Origin: Streptomyces sp. NBC_00287
Lineage (GTDB): Bacteria; Actinomycetota; Actinomycetes; Streptomycetales; Streptomycetaceae
NCBI RefSeq assembly: GCF_036173105.1
Contig: NZ_CP108053.1
Location: 2,356,001-2,420,000 of the forward strand
DNA: 64,000 nucleotides
Direction: 5' to 3'
How positions within the stretch are numbered: the stretch's first letter is position 1; each line of letters starts with the position of its first letter. Below are positions 31,762 through 39,346 of this stretch, piece by piece. Made by a program: the position numbers and the translations under genes. Below the pieces are notes generated by a model. That model was given only the letters and a program-made list of their open reading frames with translations, was not told where the DNA came from and did not search any database.

Positions 31762-31905
31762 CGCCGGTCGGATTCCAGGATGCGTAACACTCCCCGGCCC
31801 TCCAGCATGCCCGACGCCACTTCCGACCATATAGCACGCGCATTCGATTTACGGCACTGCTTCACCACCTTCACCCAAAGGTGTGGCGGGACTAAGGTCA
31901 GCAGC

Positions 31906-32592
31906 ATGATTGATCACGCTCATGACCTGGCGTCTGTACGTGACGCGACCGAACGGCTGCTCACCGCTGCCGGCAAGCTGGACAACGCCGCGGTCGCCGA
32001 GCCGTCACGGCTCCCCGGCTGGACCCGCGGCCATGTCCTCGCCCACCTCGCCCGCAATGCGGACGCTCTGGTGAACGTGCTCGAGGGACGTCCCATGTAC
32101 GCCTCCGCCGAGGCCCGGGACGCCGACATCGAGCGGGACGCGCCGCGCGCCCTCGACGTCCAGCTCGCGGACGTCCGCGAGAGCGCGGCCCGCTTCGCCC
32201 GCGCCGGGGACGCGCCCGCGGACTGGTCGCGGACGGTGGAGCTGCGTAACGGGGTCACCGATTCCGCGTCCCGGGTGCCGTTCCGTCGGTGGGTCGAGGT
32301 GGAGCTGCATCACGTGGACCTCGGGATCGGGTACGAGCTGGAGGATCTTCCGGATGAGTTCACCCAGCGCGAGATCAACTTCCTTGCGGAACGGTTCCGG
32401 GGCAACCCCGAGGTTCCCGCCGTGATGATCGTGGAGGACGACGGGAGGCAGATCCCCACCGGCCGTCATGTGGGAGACCCGGTCACCGTCAGCGGCCGCC
32501 AGGCCGATCTGCTCGGCTGGCTCTGCGGCCGCCGCGACGGATCGGCGCTGACCGCGGTCGGCGGGCCCCTGCCGACGCTTCCCCCGCTATAG
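31906..32592 (+). CDS. Mycothiol-dependent maleylpyruvate isomerase family protein
   Basis: This DinB-fold metal enzyme of 228 residues belongs to an actinobacterial family that uses mycothiol. Likely metal ligands are the histidine in HVLAHLARNADAL and the glutamate/histidine in WVEVELHHVDLG. The C-terminal part (VTVSGRQADLLGWLCGR) is the small accessory domain typical of the family. ATG 31906 has AAGG eight bases upstream. The substrate is unknown; true maleylpyruvate isomerases sit in gentisate clusters, which are absent here. A metallo-hydrolase gene follows nine bases later. Confidence 0.9.
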   Translation: MIDHAHDLASVRDATERLLTAAGKLDNAAVAEPSRLPGWTRGHVLAHLARNADALVNVLEGRPMYASAEARDADIERDAPRALDVQLADVRESAARFARAGDAPADWSRTVELRNGVTDSASRVPFRRWVEVELHHVDLGIGYELEDLPDEFTQREINFLAERFRGNPEVPAVMIVEDDGRQIPTGRHVGDPVTVSGRQADLLGWLCGRRDGSALTAVGGPLPTLPPL

Positions 32593-32601
32593 GCTGCCGC
32601 C

Positions 32602-33258
32602 ATGACGTACAGCGGAGAGGTGACGGTCGGGGGCGCGGCGGATGTGCACGAGCTCAAGGACCTGATGATCACCAAGATCGCGGTCGGTCCGATGGACAAC
32701 AACTGCTATCTGCTGCGCTGCCGGGCGACGGACGAGCAGCTGCTGATCGACGCGGCGAACGACGCGGAGTCGCTGATCGGCATGATCGGTGACGACGGCA
32801 TCGCGTCCGTCGTCACCACCCACCGGCACGGCGACCACTGGCAGGCGCTCGCGCAGGTCGTCGCGGCCACGGGCGCGCGCACGTACGCGGGGCGCGACGA
32901 CGCCGAGGGCATCCCCGTGCCGACCGACGTCCTGGTCGACGACGGGGACGTCATCCGCGTGGGGCACGTGGAACTCACCGCGCGCCACCTGGTCGGGCAC
33001 ACGCCCGGCTCGATCGCCCTGGTCTACGACGACCCGCACGGACATCCCCATGTGTTCACCGGGGACTGTCTGTTCCCGGGCGGCGTGGGCAACACCCGCA
33101 AGGACCCGAAGGCGTTCGCCAGCCTGATCCACGACGTCGAGACAAAAATCTTCGCCGTGCTGCCGGACGAGACCTGGGTCTACCCGGGCCACGGCAACGA
33201 CACGACGCTGGGCGCGGAGCGGCCGCAACTGCCGGAGTGGCGCGCGCGGGGGTGGTGA
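32602..33258 (+). CDS. Metallo-beta-lactamase-fold hydrolase (glyoxalase II-like)
   Basis: This 218-residue protein carries the metal-binding motif THRHGDHW, the later ligands in GHTPGS and TGDCLFPGG, and GHGNDTTLG near the C-terminus. It resembles glyoxalase II or persulfide-type hydrolases. It starts nine bases after the maleylpyruvate isomerase-like gene, so the two are probably one operon. Both chemistries are consistent with handling of mycothiol thioesters or adducts; that pairing is inference. Confidence 0.9.
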   Translation: MTYSGEVTVGGAADVHELKDLMITKIAVGPMDNNCYLLRCRATDEQLLIDAANDAESLIGMIGDDGIASVVTTHRHGDHWQALAQVVAATGARTYAGRDDAEGIPVPTDVLVDDGDVIRVGHVELTARHLVGHTPGSIALVYDDPHGHPHVFTGDCLFPGGVGNTRKDPKAFASLIHDVETKIFAVLPDETWVYPGHGNDTTLGAERPQLPEWRARGW

Positions 33259-33273
33259 AGGCGGTGGTGCACG

Positions 33274-33303
33274 CGGGGCGCGAACCGCAACTCGCGCGCC
33301 CCG
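33274..33303 (+). terminator. Terminator after the metallo-hydrolase gene
   Basis: CGGGGCGCGA (33274-33283) pairs with TCGCGCGCCCCG (33292-33303) with a two-base bulge. It starts 16 bases after the stop codon. The rest of the gap up to 33503 shows nothing I recognise. Confidence 0.6.
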
Positions 33304-33503
33304 TGTGAACTCTTCGCACGCACCCGCGCCCTGCGCGCGCTCCCGGCGTATGCCGTTGCGTAGTCAACTGGAAGCAATCCGCACAGGATGACGGCTCCTG
33401 CGCGGTACGGGCCGCCGGTCTCATTCCCCGCCCTCGACCGGCGGCCCCGGTGCGCGCCCGGACGGCGTCCCGGTAAGGGGCACACCGCCATGGACGGTGG
33501 GTA

Positions 33504-33980
33504 TTACGCCTCGGCTTGCGACGCCGCGCCCACCAGCGCCACCACGCGCTCTACGCCGAAGACATACCCCTGCACCCCGCAACCGGCGATGACCCCGTCG
33601 GCGCGCGCCGAGACATAGGAGTGGTGCCGGAAGGACTCGCGCTGGTGGATGTTGGAGATGTGGACCTCCAACACCGGCATGCCGTCACAGGCGTTGAGGG
33701 CGTCCAGGATCGCGACGGACGTGTGGGAGTAGGCGGCCGGGTTGATCACGATCCCACAGTGGTTGAGCCGGGCCTCGTGGATCCAGTCGACCAGCTCGCC
33801 CTCGTGGTTGGACTGACGGAAGTCCACCGTCCCACCGTGCGCGGCCGCCGCCTTGGCGCACATCGCCTCGACGTCGGCGAGGGTGTCGGAGCCGTAGATC
33901 TCGGGCTGACGCTGGCCGAGCAGGTTCAGGTTGGGGCCGTTGAGGATCATGATCGGGGCGTTGGCCAGGGTGCGGGGCAC
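33504..33980 (-). CDS. aroQ: 3-dehydroquinate dehydratase, type II
   Basis: It converts 3-dehydroquinate to 3-dehydroshikimate in aromatic biosynthesis, or in the reverse-named catabolic quinate route. The 158 residues fit the type II dodecameric class. The N-terminus has [19 protein letters not shown] with the catalytic tyrosine region, [10 protein letters not shown], and HISNIHQRE with the catalytic histidine. GTG 33980 has GGAGG six bases upstream. It stands alone, with no other shikimate genes nearby. Confidence 0.97.
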   Translation of the reverse strand: MPRTLANAPIMILNGPNLNLLGQRQPEIYGSDTLADVEAMCAKAAAAHGGTVDFRQSNHEGELVDWIHEARLNHCGIVINPAAYSHTSVAILDALNACDGMPVLEVHISNIHQRESFRHHSYVSARADGVIAGCGVQGYVFGVERVVALVGAASQAEA

Positions 33981-34084
33981 GGTTCCTCCGGTCCGTTCGG
34001 TGTCGAGCGGCCCATGGAGGACCGCTGCTCAGACCCGGTTTATCACGGTGCGCGGACGACGCGGCGGCCCGTACCCTGCCCGAC

Positions 34085-35131
34085 ATGACGACGATCTCGT
34101 ATCCCCCCAAGCCCTCACCGGGCGACCGCATTGCCGTCATCTCCCCCGGCAGCGGCCTTCCCGGACTCTTCCCGCGCCCCCACGAACTGGGCCTGGAGCG
34201 GCTGCGCAAGGAGTACGGCCTCGAACCGGTGGAGTACCCCGCGACCCGCAAGATGGGCTCGACACCCCAGGAGCGGGCCGAGGACATCCACGCCGCCTTC
34301 GCCGACCCGGACATCAAGGCGGTGATCGCGTCCATCGGCGGCGACGACCAGATCACCGTGCTGCCTTTCCTGGACCGGGAGTTGATCCGGGCGAACCCAA
34401 AGCCGTTCTTCGGGATGAGCGACAACACGAACCTGCTGGCGTTCCTGCGCAATGCCGGAATCGTCGGCTATCACGGCGCGACGGTGATGACCGCGCTGGG
34501 CCGCCCGGTCGCCATGAACCCGTTGACGGCAGATTCGCTGCGCGCGGCGCTGTTCACATCGGGCGAGTACGAGTTGAGCCCCGCAGAGCGCTGGAACGAC
34601 ATCGACCGCGACTGGGCCGACCCGGCCACCTTCGACGCGGAGCCCGAGACAAGGCCGGGCGCCGGCTGGACCTGGGAGAACGCCGACCGCGTGGTGGAGG
34701 GCCGCAGTTGGGGTGGCTGTCTGGAGATCCTCGGCTGGATGCTGATGGCCGACCGCGAGATCCCGCGCGACCTCGCGGAGTTCGACGACGGGGTGCTGCT
34801 TCTGGAGACCTCGGAGGAGATGCCGAGCGGGCTCGAGGTCTTCCGCACCCTGCGCAACATGGGCGAACGCGGACTCCTCCAGCGCTTCTCCGCGCTGCTG
34901 ATGGGCCGCCCGAAGACCTGGTCCTTCGAACACCCCAACAGCCCTGAGGAAGCGGCGCGTTACGCCGAGGAACAGCGTGAGGCCGTCCTGCGCGCCATGC
35001 GGGTGTATGCCCCCCACACCACGATCGTCTTCGATGTGGATTTCGGACACACCGATCCGCAACTCGTGATCCCCTACGGCGGTCTCGTACGGGTCGACGG
35101 CCCGGCCCGGCGCATCACCGTCATGTACTGA
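34085..35131 (+). CDS. S66 family peptidase (LD-carboxypeptidase/MccF-like)
   Basis: This 348-residue serine peptidase has the nucleophile in FGMSDNTNL and the catalytic glutamate and histidine in LLLETSEEMPS and DVDFGHTDPQLVIP. S66 enzymes either recycle murein tetrapeptides (LdcA) or cleave microcin C-type antibiotics (MccF). Length and the GYHGATVMTALG segment are closer to the MccF-like branch, but the assignment is open. It is divergent from aroQ with a 104-base gap. ATG 34085 lacks a strong ribosome site. Confidence 0.9.
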   Translation: MTTISYPPKPSPGDRIAVISPGSGLPGLFPRPHELGLERLRKEYGLEPVEYPATRKMGSTPQERAEDIHAAFADPDIKAVIASIGGDDQITVLPFLDRELIRANPKPFFGMSDNTNLLAFLRNAGIVGYHGATVMTALGRPVAMNPLTADSLRAALFTSGEYELSPAERWNDIDRDWADPATFDAEPETRPGAGWTWENADRVVEGRSWGGCLEILGWMLMADREIPRDLAEFDDGVLLLETSEEMPSGLEVFRTLRNMGERGLLQRFSALLMGRPKTWSFEHPNSPEEAARYAEEQREAVLRAMRVYAPHTTIVFDVDFGHTDPQLVIPYGGLVRVDGPARRITVMY

Positions 35132-35193
35132 GGCCAGGCGGGCGCGTCCGCACGCCCCCGTAACCCGCGGTCACCGTGGGTAGTTGACGCGGC

Positions 35194-36498
35194 ATGCACG
35201 ACGTACGCACCGTAAGGGCGCCCTCCATGCTGCGGCTCGCGGCCGCGTCGCTCGCCGGGACGGCCATCGAGTTCTACGACTTCTTCGTCTACGGGACCGC
35301 CGCGGCGCTGGTCCTGGGGCCGCTGTTCTTCCCCACGTTCTCGCCGCTGGCGGGGACACTGGCCGCATTCGGGACGTTCGGGGTGGGGTTCATCGCGCGG
35401 CCGCTCGGCTCCGTGCTGTTCGGGCACATCGGGGACCGGCACGGGCGGCGCCCGGTCCTCGTCGCCTCCCTGCTGCTGACCGGCGCCTCCACGGTCGCGG
35501 TCGGCTGTGTACCGACGTACGACACGATCGGGGTGGCCGCTCCCGTCCTACTGCTCGTGCTGCGCTTTCTGCAGGGTCTCGGGCTCGGCGGGGAGTGGGG
35601 CGGGGCCGTCCTGCTGACCGCGGAGCACGCGCCCGCCGAGCGGCGGGGGCTGTGGTCGAGCTTTCCGCAGGTGGGCCCGGCGGTCGGGTTTCTGCTCGCG
35701 AACGGCGTGACGCTCGCGCTGGCGGCGACCCTGTCCGAGGCGCAGTTCGCCGCATGGGGATGGCGGGTGCCGTTCTGGGCGGCGGGGGTGCTGGCCGTGG
35801 CGGGGCTGTGGCTCAGGTCCTCGCTCGCCGAGAGCCCGCAGTTCCTGGAGATCGACGACCACGCGCGCGTGCCGCTCGCCGAGGTCGTGCGCGACCATTG
35901 GCGGCTCGTCCTGCTGACGGCCGGCGCGCTGGCGGTCGGGTACGCGATCTTCTACGCGGTGACGACGTGGTCCCTCGCCTATGCGACGGAACGGCTCGGG
36001 GTGAGCCGTACGGTCATGCTGGTCTGCATCATGGCCGCGGTGCTGGTGAAGGGGTCGCTCACCCCGGTGGCGGCGCTGCTCGGGGACCGGTACGGGCGGC
36101 GGCCGATGTGTCTGGCCGGATGCGCGGCGGCCGCGGTGTGGATGTTCCCGATGGTCGCGCTGCTCGCCACCGGTGCGCCGCTGCTGATGTTCCTGGGCTT
36201 CCTGGGCGCGATGCTCGCGTTCATCACCATGTTCGCCGTCATCGCCGCCTACCTGCCCGAGCTGTACGAACCACGGGTGCGCTGCACGGGTGCCGCGGTC
36301 GGCTACAACCTCGGCGGGGTCCTGGGCGGCGCGCTCACGCCCATCGCGGCGACCGCGCTGGCCGAGCAGGGCGGCCGGGTGCCGTGGGGTGTGGGGGCGT
36401 ATCTGACGGGGATCGCGCTGCTCAGCCTGGGCTGTTTCGCGCTGCTGCCGGAGACGCGTCCGGCGCGGGTGGTGGCGCCGGCGGCGGTCATGGATTGA
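35194..36498 (+). CDS. MFS transporter, metabolite:H+ symporter (MHS) type
   Basis: This 434-residue, 12-helix importer is of the ProP/ShiA/KgtP group. Typical marks are EFYDFFVYGTAAALVLGPLF at helix 1, the motif GFIARPLGSVLFGHIGDRHG between helices 2 and 3, and LGLGGEWGGAVLLTAEHAP near helix 4. The substrate is likely an organic acid or osmolyte, not further defined. It ends 11 bases inside the convergent cation exchanger gene. A copy of the 12-bp palindrome CACGCGCGCGTG lies in it at 35860-35871. Confidence 0.93.
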   Translation: MHDVRTVRAPSMLRLAAASLAGTAIEFYDFFVYGTAAALVLGPLFFPTFSPLAGTLAAFGTFGVGFIARPLGSVLFGHIGDRHGRRPVLVASLLLTGASTVAVGCVPTYDTIGVAAPVLLLVLRFLQGLGLGGEWGGAVLLTAEHAPAERRGLWSSFPQVGPAVGFLLANGVTLALAATLSEAQFAAWGWRVPFWAAGVLAVAGLWLRSSLAESPQFLEIDDHARVPLAEVVRDHWRLVLLTAGALAVGYAIFYAVTTWSLAYATERLGVSRTVMLVCIMAAVLVKGSLTPVAALLGDRYGRRPMCLAGCAAAAVWMFPMVALLATGAPLLMFLGFLGAMLAFITMFAVIAAYLPELYEPRVRCTGAAVGYNLGGVLGGALTPIAATALAEQGGRVPWGVGAYLTGIALLSLGCFALLPETRPARVVAPAAVMD

Positions 36499-37588
36499 TC
36501 GCGAGTTCGAGGTAGGCCGCGAACAGCACGAGGTGCACGCCTCCTTGGAGGGGTGTGGCCCGGCCCGGTACCACTGTCAGCGAGCTCACCACGACGGTCA
36601 GGGCGAGCAGCACCATGTGGGTGGCGCCGAGGCCGAGGACGAGCGGTCCCGAGAGCCAGATCGTCGCCAGGGCGACCGCGGGGATGGTCAGGCCGATGCT
36701 GGCCATCGCCGAGCCGAGCGCGAGGTTCAGGCTGGTCTGCACCCGGTCGCGGCGGGCGGAGCGCAGCGCGGCGATCGTCTCGGGCAGCAGCACCAGCAGG
36801 GCGATGATCACACCGACGACGGCATGCGGCAGTCCCGCCGACTCCACCCCGGACTCAATGGTGGGCGACACCGCCTTGGCGAGGCCGACCACACCGATCA
36901 GTGCCAGGCCCAGCAGAGCCAGGCTGATCAATGCGGTCCGGGCGGTCGGTGCGTGGGCGTGGTCGTCCGCGGTGATCACGTCGCCCTGCCGGGTGATGGG
37001 CAGGAAGTAGTCGCGGTGGCGCACGGTCTGCGTCGCGACGAACAGGCCGTAGAGGACGAGCGAGGAGATCGCGGCGAAGGTCAGCTGGACGGTGGAGAAC
37101 TCCGGGCCCGGCTTGCTGGTGGTGAAGGTCGGCAGGACCAGGCTGAGGGTGGCCAGGGTGGCGACGGTCGCCAGGGCCGCGCCGGTGCCCTCGGGGTTGA
37201 AGACCGCGGTGCCGTGGCGCAGGGAGGCGACCAGGAGGCACAGGCCGACGATGCCGTTGCAGGTGATCATCACGGCGGCGAAGACGGTGTCCCGGGCGAG
37301 GGTCGCGCTCTTGTCGCCGCCGTCCACCATCAGGGTGACGATCAGGGCGACCTCGATGATCGTGACCGCGACGGCGAGGACGAGGGAGCCGAAGGGCTCG
37401 CCCACCCGGTGGGCGACGACTTCGGCGTGGTGGACGGCGGCCAGGACGGCTCCGGCGAGCACCAGGGTCACCAGCGCGACGACCGCGCCCGGCAGGTCCC
37501 GGCCCCAGGTCAGGGCCAGCAGAACCACCGCGAGCGCCGGCACGGCGGCCGTCCACTGGGTGGTGAGCGACCTGAGCCGAGCGATCAT
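36488..37588 (-). CDS. Calcium/cation:proton antiporter (ChaA/CAX type)
   Basis: This 366-residue membrane exchanger has two homologous halves, each with the acidic alpha-repeat: EPFGSLVLAVAVTIIEVALI in the first and VLLPETIAALRSARRDRVQ with NLALGSAMASIGLT in the second. Eleven membrane segments are plausible. It probably expels Ca2+, Na+ or K+ in exchange for protons. ATG 37588 begins MIARLRSLTTQW; the frame is open further upstream but that sequence is not membrane-like. The last 11 bases overlap the convergent MFS gene. Confidence 0.92.
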   Translation of the reverse strand: MIARLRSLTTQWTAAVPALAVVLLALTWGRDLPGAVVALVTLVLAGAVLAAVHHAEVVAHRVGEPFGSLVLAVAVTIIEVALIVTLMVDGGDKSATLARDTVFAAVMITCNGIVGLCLLVASLRHGTAVFNPEGTGAALATVATLATLSLVLPTFTTSKPGPEFSTVQLTFAAISSLVLYGLFVATQTVRHRDYFLPITRQGDVITADDHAHAPTARTALISLALLGLALIGVVGLAKAVSPTIESGVESAGLPHAVVGVIIALLVLLPETIAALRSARRDRVQTSLNLALGSAMASIGLTIPAVALATIWLSGPLVLGLGATHMVLLALTVVVSSLTVVPGRATPLQGGVHLVLFAAYLELAINP

Positions 37589-37658
37589 ACAGCGATCGTC
37601 GCAAAGCGGGACGGGCCCCGCATGTCGATGGTGCGGGGCCCGTTCACCGCTGCCGGAG

Positions 37659-37961
37659 CTACTTGAGGTCGCTCGCGTCCAGCAAATCGCAGTTGATGAA
37701 GCGGGGTTCACGGGTACACAGCGCACCCAGTTGCTCGGCCATCTTGGTCGTGTCGGGGTGCTCGCTGTTCCGCATGGCCTCCTCGTACGACTCGAACTCG
37801 ATCACCGCGAGGTAACGCCCGGGCGTGTCACGGTCCTTCAGGAGGGTGCGGTGGGTGGGGCCGCCCTCCCGGCCGGCGGCGCGCTCCCGGGCGCCTTCCA
37901 GCAGCTGTTCCATTTCGTCGAGCCGCTCGGTCTCGAAGTCGATGATCTGCACGAACTTCAC
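37659..37961 (-). CDS. Small alpha-beta barrel protein, ABM-like
   Basis: This 100-residue protein begins KFVQIIDFETERLDEMEQLL and contains YLAVIEFESYEEAMRNSEHP, the pattern of dimeric alpha-beta barrel proteins (antibiotic biosynthesis monooxygenase/Dabb fold). No catalytic residues can be assigned. GTG 37961 has GGAGG five bases upstream. It is a stand-alone gene between the exchanger and the terC-type gene. Function unknown. Confidence 0.82.
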   Translation of the reverse strand: MKFVQIIDFETERLDEMEQLLEGARERAAGREGGPTHRTLLKDRDTPGRYLAVIEFESYEEAMRNSEHPDTTKMAEQLGALCTREPRFINCDLLDASDLK

Positions 37962-38020
37962 GGATACCTCCGCCGGCCACTGCGCCCCCGGGCCGGGGAA
38001 CGCGCTCAGAACAAAGCAAG

Positions 38021-38064
38021 CACCGGGAGAGGTGCACGGCAATCGCCGCGCACCTCTCCCGGTG
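38021..38064 (-). terminator. Terminator of the terC-type gene
   Basis: CACCGGGAGAGGTGC (38021-38035) and its complement GCACCTCTCCCGGTG (38050-38064) form a perfect 15-bp stem, followed on the minus strand by the T-rich TTGCTTTGTT. It lies 26 bases after the stop codon. Confidence 0.88.
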
Positions 38065-38089
38065 ATGGTTGTTTCTACGCCCGAAGCCG

Positions 38090-39091
38090 TCAGGCCTCGA
38101 TGCTGTCCTTCGGAGCGCCTTCGCTCTCCTTCTGCGCCGCCTCGGCCGCCGCCTGCTTCTTGGAAGCACGCAGGCTGGTGATCGTGGTGACGATCAGGAC
38201 GGAGCAGATCACGCCCAGCGAGACCGGAATGCTGATCTCCGGGACATGCACCCCGGACTCGTGCAGCGCGTGCAGCACCAGCTTGACGCCGATGAAGCCG
38301 AGGATGATCGACAGGCCGTAGCTGAGGTGGACCAGCTTCTTCAGCAGGCCGCCGATCAGGAAGTACAGCTGCCGCAGACCCATCAGCGCGAAGGCGTTGG
38401 CGGTGAAGACGATGTACGGGTCCTGGGTCAGGCCGAAGATCGCGGGGATGGAGTCGAGCGCGAAGAGCACATCCGTGGAGCCGATGGCGAGCATCACGAC
38501 GAGCATCGGGGTCATGACCCGCTTGCCGTTCTGCTGGATCCACAGCTTGGTGCCGTGGTAGCGGTCGGCGACACCGAAGCGGCGCTCGGCGGCCTTGAGG
38601 AGCTTGTTCTCCTCGAACTCCTCGTCCTCCTCGTCGGCCCGGGCCTCCTGGATGAGCTTCCAGGCCGTCCAGATCAGGAACGCGCCGAAGATGTAGAACA
38701 CCCAGGCGAAGTTGGCGATGACGGCGGCGCCTGCCGCGATGAAGATCGCGCGCAGCACCAGGGCTATGAGCACGCCGACGAGGAGCACTCGCTGCTGGTA
38801 CTGCGAGGGCACCGCGAACTTCGCCATGATCAGGACGAAGACGAAGAGGTTGTCGACGCTCAGCGACTTCTCGGTGATGAAGCCGGCGAAGAACTCACCG
38901 GCGGGCTGGCCGCCGCCGAAGACCAGCAGCCCGAGGCCGAAGAGACCGGCCAGGGCGATCCAGACGACGGTCCAGATCCCGGCTTCCTTGATGGACACGT
39001 CGTGCGGCTTGCGGCCGATGAAGAAGTCGACCGCGATGAGGGCGGCGAGGCCCACGATCGTCAGGACCCACAGGGTCAGGGAAACATCCAC
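38090..39091 (-). CDS. TerC/Alx-family membrane protein (probable Mn2+ exporter)
   Basis: This 333-residue polytopic membrane protein has the family's acidic membrane motifs EKSLSVDNLFVFVLIM and GSTDVLFALDSIPAIFGLTQDP. An acidic cytoplasmic loop (ADEEDEEFEENKLL) lies in the middle and a charged C-terminal tail at the end. Family members (Alx, TerC) are linked to manganese efflux and to metalation of exported enzymes. The start is GTG 39091 with GGAGG four bases upstream; an upstream ATG at 39118 would include the ribosome site and is rejected. The leader holds a yybP-ykoY riboswitch, which supports the manganese role. Confidence 0.94.
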   Translation of the reverse strand: MDVSLTLWVLTIVGLAALIAVDFFIGRKPHDVSIKEAGIWTVVWIALAGLFGLGLLVFGGGQPAGEFFAGFITEKSLSVDNLFVFVLIMAKFAVPSQYQQRVLLVGVLIALVLRAIFIAAGAAVIANFAWVFYIFGAFLIWTAWKLIQEARADEEDEEFEENKLLKAAERRFGVADRYHGTKLWIQQNGKRVMTPMLVVMLAIGSTDVLFALDSIPAIFGLTQDPYIVFTANAFALMGLRQLYFLIGGLLKKLVHLSYGLSIILGFIGVKLVLHALHESGVHVPEISIPVSLGVICSVLIVTTITSLRASKKQAAAEAAQKESEGAPKDSIEA

Positions 39092-39095
39092 TGCG

Positions 39096-39238
39096 CCTCC
39101 GGCAGTACGTAACGGCAAATGTCAGCGTCGTCGCTGCCGGAGGTCTCTTCCACCCGCGATCGGGCCGACGCCCCGGGATCTGGCCTGATCCGTATTGACG
39201 GGTACGCCGCAGTAGACAGGGAGTACTCCCCTCCGCAC
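39096..39238 (-). ncRNA. yybP-ykoY manganese riboswitch with SD-sequestering element
   Basis: Minus strand from about 39238: GCGGAGGGGAGTACTCCC, then a helix carrying CCCGTCAATACGG, then GAAGAGACCTCCGGCAG ending near 39134. The GGGGAGTA loop and the CGTCAATACGG element are the hallmarks of the Mn2+-sensing yybP-ykoY class (Rfam RF00080). CGGAGG at the 5' end pairs with CCTCCG at the 3' end to close P1. The same 3' strand, CCTCCGGCAG (39143-39134), is perfectly complementary to CTGCCGGAGG (39105-39096), which contains the terC ribosome site. P1 formation should therefore free the ribosome site, making an ON switch for manganese. Confidence 0.87.
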
Positions 39239-39243
39239 GAAAG

Positions 39244-39272
39244 AGAGTACCCAATCACCAAGGAAAGGTAAA
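39244..39272 (-). promoter_or_regulatory. Sigma-70-type promoter of the riboswitch-terC unit
   Basis: Minus strand TTTACC (39272-39267), 17 bases, TACTCT (39249-39244). Transcription would begin near 39237, exactly at the 5' edge of the riboswitch. The region just upstream is AT-rich for this genome and repeats CTTTACC. Confidence 0.6.
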
Positions 39273-39346
39273 GAGTGAGGTAAAAGAAAGGCCAAAAGCC
39301 CAGGTCAGAGTGGCTTTACGGATGCTTGGTAAAGGTCAGATCAGGG

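Noticed and set aside
33388..33618. A 76-codon plus-strand frame reading into the aroQ 3' end
   Set aside because: It overlaps aroQ antisense, has no domain similarity and weak codon bias.
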